Shown here one piece after another: positions 1 to 5,656 of a stretch of DNA of 7,618 nt (positions are counted from its first letter, which is position 1; every line of letters begins with the position of its first letter). The notes beneath the pieces are model-generated. The model saw only the letters and a program-made list of their open reading frames with translations, did no database searches and had not been told where the DNA came from. The position numbers and the translations under genes are program-made. Source of the stretch: Candidatus Collierbacteria bacterium (GTDB lineage Bacteria > Patescibacteriota > Microgenomatia > UBA1400 > MFAQ01); NCBI GenBank assembly GCA_003531665.1, contig DQFC01000031.1, positions 3,954 through 11,571 of the forward strand, in the 5' to 3' direction.

Positions 1-1378
<1,378 letters not shown>

Positions 1379-1430
1379 AATTGAATTTTACGTCACTCTT
1401 ACCACTCTTCAAACGACAAAAAATTATCGA

Positions 1431-1459
1431 AAAATAATTGAAATCAGCTCAATTATTTT
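1431..1459 (-). repeat. Hairpin in the 16S rRNA leader
   Basis: A perfect 11-bp inverted repeat, AAAATAATTGA (1431-1441) and TCAATTATTTT (1449-1459), is separated by 7 nt. It lies in the transcribed leader between the predicted promoter and the 16S 5' end. On the minus strand it is followed by A/T-rich sequence with a T run. It could be a leader processing or antitermination structure. It is A/U-rich and so weak as an intrinsic terminator. Confidence 0.5.
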
Positions 1460-1487
1460 GCTGCTTCACTTGTTAACGAGCTTGGAT

Positions 1488-1516
1488 ATTTTAACAGCCT
1501 CTTCGAGCCTCCGCAA
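1488..1516 (-). promoter_or_regulatory. Candidate promoter of the 16S rRNA operon
   Basis: On the minus strand there is a TTGCGG -35 (1511-1516), a 17-bp spacer, and an extended -10 TGtTAAAAT (TG at 1495-1496, TAAAAT at 1488-1493). This leaves a leader of about 110 nt before the 16S 5' end. The -35 matches consensus at only three of six bases, but the spacing and the extended -10 are good. The -35 lies in a small inverted repeat, GCCTCTT (1498-1504) with AAGAGGC (1515-1521), which could affect access. Predicted from sequence only. Confidence 0.5.
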
Positions 1517-1603
1517 GAGGCATTATTCTCGCCCCCATGGAGGAAAAACGACCAACCGTGATCCAAAACGGATATGCCTATTTTATCATAAATATCTCCT
1601 CCA

Positions 1604-1612
1604 TGTTAAAAT
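1604..1612 (+). promoter_or_regulatory. Candidate extended -10 for the 168-aa gene
   Basis: TGtTAAAAT sits 35 bp before the start codon. It is the same 9-mer as in the divergent 16S promoter, in the opposite orientation. No convincing -35 is visible 17 bp upstream (TATCAT), so the assignment rests on the extended -10. Confidence 0.4.
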
Positions 1613-1647
1613 CCACACAACCTCACCTTAAAATATTTGGAGAAACC

Positions 1648-2154
1648 ATGATTACTATCATGTCCCGTTCCAACGCACTCGATCACCTCATCTCAATCTC
1701 GGAACCATTTAAGGTTCTTAAGGTGGGCATCACCGAATGCCGCCTCCTCTTGCCGAACGAATATAACTCATGTTTTTTTAGCCCCGGTCAAGAGAGCAAA
1801 CCCCATATCCCCGGTCATATCTGGACTCACGAAGGGCTCGTCCAATTTGAAGTTGGTGAGTATCTTTGCCGGGGTGTAAATGGAGAGTTGTGGCCCATGT
1901 CTGCGGCCGACTTTTTTGCCATCAGGAAAAGGCATCCGAACTTCCCCAAAGACGAAGACAATGGGTGGGGCAAATTTGTCAACTTCATTCCAGTTTATGC
2001 CATCTCCATGCTTGAACCATTCAAGGTCCAATTCACTGATGGCACATATATCACTGGCGCCACAGGGGATTTTCTTATGTACTGTGAAGACAGAACCGCC
2101 GTGTGGATCTGTAACCAGAATATCTTCCGTGAAACTTATACTTCCGTCGAATAA
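1648..2154 (+). CDS. Hypothetical protein with two related halves (PGDYG-like motifs)
   Basis: A 168-aa protein of unknown role. The ATG at 1648 is chosen because GGAG lies at 1639-1642 at good spacing; the frame is open upstream to 1537, but no ribosome binding site supports an earlier start. The protein appears internally duplicated. SEPFKV (residues 18-23) recurs as LEPFKV (122-127), and each copy is followed by a block reading roughly G-[ED]-[YF]-L, an acidic or polar turn, a W, then an aromatic-rich helix: residues 69-94 and 139-164, the latter ending NIFRETY. That block resembles the short 'PGDYL...GE.YP...IF..TY' pattern of small phage and bacterial proteins (the PGDYG type), but I cannot confirm family membership. 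No signal peptide or membrane segment is visible, so it is probably cytoplasmic. The gene is a single transcription unit with its own terminator, upstream of the 333-aa gene on the same strand. Stop is TAA. Confidence 0.75.
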   Translation: MITIMSRSNALDHLISISEPFKVLKVGITECRLLLPNEYNSCFFSPGQESKPHIPGHIWTHEGLVQFEVGEYLCRGVNGELWPMSAADFFAIRKRHPNFPKDEDNGWGKFVNFIPVYAISMLEPFKVQFTDGTYITGATGDFLMYCEDRTAVWICNQNIFRETYTSVE

Positions 2155-2160
2155 TCCATC

Positions 2161-2188
2161 AAGACCTCCAAGCGGGGTCTTTTTTTTA
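2161..2188 (+). terminator. Intrinsic terminator of the 168-aa gene
   Basis: AAGACCTC (2161-2168) pairs with GGGGTCTT (2174-2181), including one G-T pair, across a 5-nt loop and runs into a T tract. It starts 6 bp after the TAA stop. Confidence 0.85.
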
Positions 2189-2239
2189 GACCGCCGGCCC
2201 TTACCCCATGCCCAATGTGCTACGTCAGCACCCTATAGC

Positions 2240-2268
2240 TTGCTATTTATGTCATTTTCGGTTATCAT
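2240..2268 (+). promoter_or_regulatory. Candidate promoter of the 333-aa gene
   Basis: TTGCTA (2240-2245), a 17-bp spacer, and TATCAT (2263-2268). It gives a 5' leader of about 60 nt that ends in a strong AAAGGAGG ribosome binding site (2326-2333) before the ATG at 2338. Confidence 0.5.
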
Positions 2269-2337
2269 TTCCCAACTTTCATTTTGAGACGCAATCAGAA
2301 AGCACATTCACAAACATTTTCAATAAAAGGAGGCAGC

Positions 2338-3339
2338 ATGAATCGCCAACCAGGTATACCCGGGCGGCTACTTGCCCACAACGAATCATCACTCGAACCA
2401 ACGCTTGGTCTTTTTGGCACTTGCGGCACCCCAGCCGACCTTTGGCGGGAAAATTACTTTCTTCCATGGTTAGTCCAAAGGAAGCTTCCGTTTTTTAATC
2501 CGGTCGTGCCCGATGGGAAGTGGACTGCAGCTCACGCAACCATCGAAGCCGATCATCTTGCTCGAGACGGGGCGATCGTCTTTCCGGTCTCTACCATGAC
2601 CCATGGCTTCGGCTCTTTGGCTGAGATCCCCTTTGCCATTATCTGGGCTCTATTAAAAGGCCAAAAAATCTCGGTGTTTATCGAAATGCCGAAAGACCGA
2701 GATTCTATGGCAAGAGGTCCCCGGCAGATGGCGCTCGATCTCATTGAACGTCTATGCCCAGACTTCCCCATCGCAAAACGGTGCGACAGCATGCAAGAGC
2801 TGGCCAATTGGGCACGGGTAACCTTGGAAGATGTAGTGGCATACCACCACAGCAAAATGTCCAGAACCGTCGTGGTCAGACTACCGGACACGGTAAAAGC
2901 ACCTTCCTCCGTCGCACTGTTTGGTACGGCAGGTGACAACTGGCGCGAGCCATTCGTGTCGAGATTCCGGTCCAGAAACATCTCGACTTACAACCCCGTT
3001 CACCAAGATTGGACCTCTTTGGCACACATCGCCGAAGAAACACACCACAAGACCGGCGGTAGTGCCGTCATGACCTGCAACATCACAACGGGTAGTGATG
3101 GCTACGGTGCCTGCGCAGAAGCTGGTTGGCTGCTGCTTTTTTCCATCCTCAATGGTACCCATGTTGTGTTCAAAATTGATACCTTCGAAAGCATTCCGGC
3201 TAACAAAGACCGGAATAGACCACGACAGTTAATCAAAGCGCACCTGGCCAGGCTTTCCCAGGAATATCCTGGCCTAGTGAATATCGCGCAGACCGATGCA
3301 GAACTCTTTGAAATGTGCGTCTCCATGCTAACCAAATAG
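2338..3339 (+). CDS. Tandem nucleoside 2-deoxyribosyltransferase-like protein
   Basis: A 333-aa cytoplasmic protein made of two copies of a nucleoside 2-deoxyribosyltransferase-like domain (the NDT / Nuc_deoxyri_tr2 type of Rossmann-like fold). Domain 1 covers about residues 22-165 and has FGTCG..ADLWRE (26-38), FNPVVPDGKW (53-62), E70, and SLAE (93-96). Domain 2 covers about 192-333 and has FGTAGDNWRE (195-204), YNPVHQDW (218-225), E233, and CAEAGW (259-264). The conserved NP and the glutamate that would be the catalytic nucleophile are 42 residues apart in both copies (54 to 96, 219 to 261), and both copies have a following PRQ helix (128-130, 305-307). Family members cleave or exchange the N-glycosidic bond of deoxynucleosides; relatives act in nucleotide salvage and some as nucleotide-cleaving effectors. 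The substrate here is unknown. The ATG at 2338 is chosen for its AAAGGAGG site. Stop is TAG. Confidence 0.8.
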   Translation: MNRQPGIPGRLLAHNESSLEPTLGLFGTCGTPADLWRENYFLPWLVQRKLPFFNPVVPDGKWTAAHATIEADHLARDGAIVFPVSTMTHGFGSLAEIPFAIIWALLKGQKISVFIEMPKDRDSMARGPRQMALDLIERLCPDFPIAKRCDSMQELANWARVTLEDVVAYHHSKMSRTVVVRLPDTVKAPSSVALFGTAGDNWREPFVSRFRSRNISTYNPVHQDWTSLAHIAEETHHKTGGSAVMTCNITTGSDGYGACAEAGWLLLFSILNGTHVVFKIDTFESIPANKDRNRPRQLIKAHLARLSQEYPGLVNIAQTDAELFEMCVSMLTK

Positions 3340-3345
3340 ATCTAA

Positions 3346-3371
3346 GGCCCTCTCACGAGGGTCTTTTTTTT
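3346..3371 (+). terminator. Intrinsic terminator of the 333-aa gene
   Basis: GGCCCTC (3346-3352) pairs with GAGGGTC (3357-3363), with one G-T pair and a TCAC loop, followed by eight T (3364-3371). It begins 6 bp after the stop codon. Confidence 0.9.
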
Positions 3372-3373
3372 CC

Positions 3374-3403
3374 AAAAAAAAGCCCAGACCGATGCCTGGG
3401 ACT
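3374..3403 (-). terminator. Intrinsic terminator of the 96-aa gene
   Basis: On the minus strand CCCAG and CTGGG form a short stem around an 8-nt loop (3383-3400), followed by GC and eight T (the A run at 3374-3381). It lies back to back with the plus-strand terminator, so the two convergent genes each have their own. Confidence 0.8.
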
Positions 3404-3405
3404 AA

Positions 3406-3696
3406 CTAGATCTTCTTAAATCGCCTTCGAGTCTCCATGAACTTCACGGCATCTATGTAGTTTAATGCCACGCCACCTTTCATGAATTTAACCGTTTTAG
3501 GATTTTCTCCTTGACAAACCAAAACGCCATCGATCTTGAATGGTAGCCATTTTTCATAGCCCATCAGAAAGGCAAAATCTTCCAGGTTCGTGTTAATTAG
3601 ACGAATAACACAGCCATTCTCGACCCTTTCTATTTCGATCGTACAGAAATAACCGCCCGATCCCTTAGGCACAAATCGTGCCTTTTCTTCATCCAT
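3406..3696 (-). CDS. Hypothetical protein, 96 aa
   Basis: A small protein I do not recognise. It begins at ATG 3696 with AAAGGAGA seven to eight bases upstream, ends with TAG, and is followed by an intrinsic terminator, so expression as a single gene is likely. The sequence is mixed alpha/beta with an early GGYFCTIEIERVENG strand pattern (residues 14-28), a central hydrophobic stretch around FAFLMGYEKWLPF (41-53), VLVCQGENPKTVKF (58-71), and a basic tail RRRFKKI. Two or three cysteines are scattered without a metal-binding spacing. There is no signal peptide or membrane helix, so it is probably cytoplasmic. A promoter with a perfect TATAAT lies 40 bp upstream. It converges on the tandem NDT-like gene, but nothing links the two functionally. 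Confidence 0.75.
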   Translation of the reverse strand: MDEEKARFVPKGSGGYFCTIEIERVENGCVIRLINTNLEDFAFLMGYEKWLPFKIDGVLVCQGENPKTVKFMKGGVALNYIDAVKFMETRRRFKKI

Positions 3697-3735
3697 ATTC
3701 TTTCTCCTTTAACGTACAGATTTTTAGGTTCATTC

Positions 3736-3764
3736 ATTATACACCAAAAAGTCCCATAATACAA
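3736..3764 (-). promoter_or_regulatory. Promoter of the 96-aa gene
   Basis: On the minus strand: TTGTAT (3759-3764), a 17-bp spacer, and a perfect TATAAT (3736-3741). The start codon at 3696 lies 40 bp downstream. Confidence 0.7.
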
Positions 3765-3785
3765 CTCTGGGCCTACCGTTTGGCC

Positions 3786-3814
3786 AAAAAAATCGCCCCG
3801 TCAATTGGCGGGGC
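3786..3814 (-). terminator. Intrinsic terminator of the 75-aa gene
   Basis: On the minus strand GCCCCG (3809-3814) pairs with CGGGGC (3795-3800) across an 8-nt loop and is followed closely by seven T (A run at 3786-3792). It is GC-rich and strong, and it starts about 10 bp after the stop. Confidence 0.9.
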
Positions 3815-3824
3815 ATTCCTTCTT

Positions 3825-4052
3825 TTATTCTTCTGCTTTGACCTCTTCGACTTGGTCCATCTCTATCACCAGGGCCTCATCTGCCCCATGTCGGGCATCG
3901 CGACGTTTATTAGCCGAAACCAACCACTCTGACACATCAGTGTCGTGACCACTATGGGTCTGCCTCTGACTACCGTGATCTTGACGGCGATTGCGGCCTG
4001 TCTTTTCAAACTTCCTACGATTCTTATTCTTTTCTTCATCCAACGCGTCCAA
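3825..4052 (-). CDS. Small highly charged hypothetical protein, 75 aa
   Basis: This small gene is supported by its signals rather than by homology. It has a TTG start (4052) behind a strong GGAGG at close spacing, a TAA stop, a strong terminator about 10 bp later, and a good promoter about 60 bp upstream. The product is very polar. It has an acidic start (MDALDEE), a basic, glutamine- and histidine-rich middle (residues about 8-35, with KNKNRRKFEK and TGRNRRQ), and an acidic tail ending EEVKAEE. No hydrophobic core or membrane segment is obvious, so it may be largely disordered or bind nucleic acid; this is inference. An overlapping minus-strand frame (3866-4099) is also open, but it lacks a ribosome binding site and was not chosen. 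I do not recognise a family. Confidence 0.6.
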   Translation of the reverse strand: MDALDEEKNKNRRKFEKTGRNRRQDHGSQRQTHSGHDTDVSEWLVSANKRRDARHGADEALVIEMDQVEEVKAEE

Positions 4053-4110
4053 GATTCCTCCAGATGTTTTGAATAAAACGGAATGAGAACCGATCTCAAA
4101 TAACTTCCAT

Positions 4111-4139
4111 ATATTACACCTATAGTAGACCTTTTACAA
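4111..4139 (-). promoter_or_regulatory. Candidate promoter of the 75-aa gene
   Basis: On the minus strand: TTGTAA (4134-4139), a 17-bp spacer, and TAATAT (4111-4116). It lies immediately beside the plus-strand -10 at 4145-4150, so the two divergent genes share one short control region. Confidence 0.5.
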
Positions 4140-4141
4140 CA

Positions 4142-4150
4142 TGTTATAAT
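4142..4150 (+). promoter_or_regulatory. Extended -10 promoter of the NAGPA-like lipoprotein gene
   Basis: TGtTATAAT is a consensus extended -10, placed 33 bp before the start codon. No good -35 is seen at the expected distance, which is common for extended -10 promoters. The ribosome binding site AGGAG is at 4173-4177. Confidence 0.65.
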
Positions 4151-4183
4151 TTCCCAAAAGAACTTTAAATCTAGGAGAATATC

Positions 4184-4987
4184 ATGAAAAGGTGCCTGCT
4201 TGTTTTAATAACTATCGTTCTGATTTCTGCCTGCTCCCCGGCCGCTACCCCTTCAATCCCCACCACCATCGACGAAGAGATCTTTTTCATCCCCATCCAA
4301 CAATCGGAGGGGAAATCCCCGGAAGCTTCTATTTCCGGAACTGTATCCTGGAGAACCGTTATGGCTGAGCCAGGCCTCAAGATTCAACAAGATGGCGAAG
4401 TTGCAAGATTTATTGTCACCATCGACCCATCTATTTTGAATCTCTCAATTATTCAATCCATCGAAGATGATAGTTTCCTAGAACCTAGTTATTCCGAAGT
4501 CCCCAATATGGTATGTGCTTTAAGTGGTGGCTTCTTCGAAGAAGACTTTACCCCCACCTTTCCGCTTATCATCAATCACCAAATTATTCCTGGCCGCAAC
4601 ACCTCAGACTACCCCACCAGAATTCTGTATATTAACCCAGGAAAAGTTCAGATTGAACCGTTGGCAAATAACGAATCCATCAGAGATTCTCAGTACGCAA
4701 TCGGCGGAATTGATCCATCGTTTCACAGTGGGAATGCTTCACAAAGCAATAAGGTAATTATTGCCACCAAAGATGGACAATTGCTTTATTTGGTCACCAC
4801 CTACAAAACAGTCGACCAAATGGTGGAAATCCTAATTGCTGATGGTGTAGACCCAAACAACATGTTTCTTCTCTCCTCAGGATGGACGGAACAGTTCACC
4901 TGTCGGGACATTCACTTCTTCGATTCCAGCACCATAGTAGGCTCCGGCATTATTGTTACTACTCCGGAGAACCCCATCATCCCCTAG
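4184..4987 (+). CDS. Lipoprotein with NAGPA / phosphodiester glycosidase-like domain
   Basis: A 267-aa exported lipoprotein. Residues 1-16 form a signal peptide (MKRC followed by a hydrophobic stretch) ending in a clear ISAC lipobox with Cys17 as the lipidation site, then a proline- and threonine-rich linker. The remainder follows the order of segments in the NAGPA (DUF2233-type) phosphodiester glycosidase family: an ALSGGFF motif (112-118) followed by PLIINHQII (127-135), YAIGG (171-175), then VIIATKDGQLLYLVTTY (191-207), a helix with MVEILIADGVDPNNM, and LLSSGWTEQF (229-238). In active members the last segment normally reads close to LDGGGSt; here it is SSGWTEQ, so activity may be lost or altered. 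The role would be at the outer face of the membrane, with an unknown glycan or phosphodiester substrate. Start ATG has AGGAG six bases upstream. The TAG stop lies in the terminator stem. The family call is by eye and moderate in confidence. Confidence 0.65.
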   Translation: MKRCLLVLITIVLISACSPAATPSIPTTIDEEIFFIPIQQSEGKSPEASISGTVSWRTVMAEPGLKIQQDGEVARFIVTIDPSILNLSIIQSIEDDSFLEPSYSEVPNMVCALSGGFFEEDFTPTFPLIINHQIIPGRNTSDYPTRILYINPGKVQIEPLANNESIRDSQYAIGGIDPSFHSGNASQSNKVIIATKDGQLLYLVTTYKTVDQMVEILIADGVDPNNMFLLSSGWTEQFTCRDIHFFDSSTIVGSGIIVTTPENPIIP

Positions 4988-5007
4988 AAATTTCAGGGGA
5001 TGTTTTT
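4978..5007 (+). terminator. Intrinsic terminator overlapping the lipoprotein stop codon
   Basis: CATCCCCT (4978-4985) pairs with AGGGGATG (4995-5002) around a 9-nt loop, followed by TTTTTATT. The stem begins inside the last codons, and the TAG stop (4985-4987) spans the stem-loop junction. Confidence 0.85.
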
Positions 5008-5040
5008 ATTCAATCACCCCACCACCAAGAGCCCATAATA

Positions 5041-5069
5041 TTGACTAATCAGCTATTATATGATATACT
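5041..5069 (+). promoter_or_regulatory. Promoter of the 143-aa lipoprotein gene
   Basis: TTGACT (5041-5046), a 17-bp spacer, and TATACT (5064-5069), preceded by the extended element TG at 5061-5062. This is the closest to a full consensus promoter in the window. It lies about 65 bp upstream of the start codon. Confidence 0.75.
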
Positions 5070-5098
5070 CCTAGAATCTGAACATAATGTGTTCTAGG
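5070..5098. repeat. Inverted repeat at the predicted transcription start
   Basis: CCTAGAA (5070-5076) and TTCTAGG (5092-5098) are perfect 7-bp arms separated by 15 bp, directly following the -10. The placement suits either an operator or a 5'-leader hairpin. Chance occurrence is not excluded. Confidence 0.35.
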
Positions 5099-5135
5099 CT
5101 AATAACTCAACCTCAAATTTCACCAGGAGATCACC

Positions 5136-5567
5136 TTGAAAAAACTAACTATCGCACTGATTCTACTTGTCATTTGTACCGCATGTACCACCTCCCCCCA
5201 AAAAGCCGATTCCGCCAAATGGGTAACTACTCAGAATCTAATAGAGTTCCAAAGCTCAAGTACCGGCGGTTATTACATCGGTAACGTTTGGGTCGCACCG
5301 AGCACAACAGAATCGTGGAGTGAGGTCGACTCTTCCCAAATGGAAGGAGCCAATGGAAGCCCGGTGTTACCCAATAAGTTCGTTTGTCCTAGCACGATGA
5401 CCAATGACCCCAAAGTCGGAGATCGGTACTGCACGTATACCGTCCATTATTATCTGGTTTTTGGGGACAAGCAAGTAGAAGTCGACGAATCGACTTTCAA
5501 AAGCTTCACCCCAGATAAAACTTATAACGTCCAAGAATCTCCGATGGGCATCAAAATCGTTCCGTAG
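5136..5567 (+). CDS. Small secreted lipoprotein, function unknown
   Basis: A 143-aa exported protein that I do not recognise. It starts at TTG 5136 behind AGGAG (5125-5129), with no better ATG nearby. MKK plus a hydrophobic stretch (residues 4-16) forms a signal peptide ending ICTAC. Cys17 is the likely lipidation site, although the cysteine at -3 is not the usual Leu/Ile/Val, so the lipobox is atypical. The mature part is serine- and threonine-rich at first, then probably beta-rich with many aromatic residues (for example TVHYYLVFG at 102-110). Two further cysteines (C84 and C99) flank a short loop and could form a disulfide. It follows the NAGPA-like lipoprotein on the same strand but has its own strong promoter and terminator, so the two surface proteins are neighbours rather than an operon. 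Stop is TAG. Confidence 0.75.
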   Translation: MKKLTIALILLVICTACTTSPQKADSAKWVTTQNLIEFQSSSTGGYYIGNVWVAPSTTESWSEVDSSQMEGANGSPVLPNKFVCPSTMTNDPKVGDRYCTYTVHYYLVFGDKQVEVDESTFKSFTPDKTYNVQESPMGIKIVP

Positions 5568-5571
5568 AAAC

Positions 5572-5603
5572 AAAAACCTTCTCAAATTTGAGAAGGTTTT
5601 TTT
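5572..5603. terminator. Bidirectional terminator, 30-bp perfect palindrome
   Basis: Positions 5572-5601 are a perfect palindrome centred between 5586 and 5587, with A and T runs at its ends. On the plus strand it is a stem followed by seven T, serving the 143-aa lipoprotein gene. On the minus strand it also ends in five T and can serve the converging mnmA operon, whose stop codon is about 55 bp away. Confidence 0.85.
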
Positions 5604-5656
5604 ATAGCAAGGAAACCACCCGCCAGTTTTAATAAATTTCTTATGAGAATTCAAAG

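Noticed and set aside
1498..1521. GC-rich inverted repeat GCCTCTT/AAGAGGC as a terminator
   Set aside because: No T run follows on either strand. It overlaps the predicted 16S -35 and is noted only as a possible regulatory site.
1537..1647. N-terminal extension of the 168-aa protein to 1537
   Set aside because: No ribosome binding site for the earlier start, the predicted promoter -10 lies inside it, and the ATG at 1648 has GGAG at good spacing.
2284..2337. N-terminal extension of the 333-aa protein
   Set aside because: The ATG at 2338 follows a strong AAAGGAGG; the upstream frame has no site and codes for low-quality sequence.
3866..4099. Minus-strand frame of 77 codons overlapping the 75-aa gene
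   Set aside because: No ribosome binding site, and it ends well before the terminator. The 75-aa frame has GGAGG and ends about 10 bp from the terminator.
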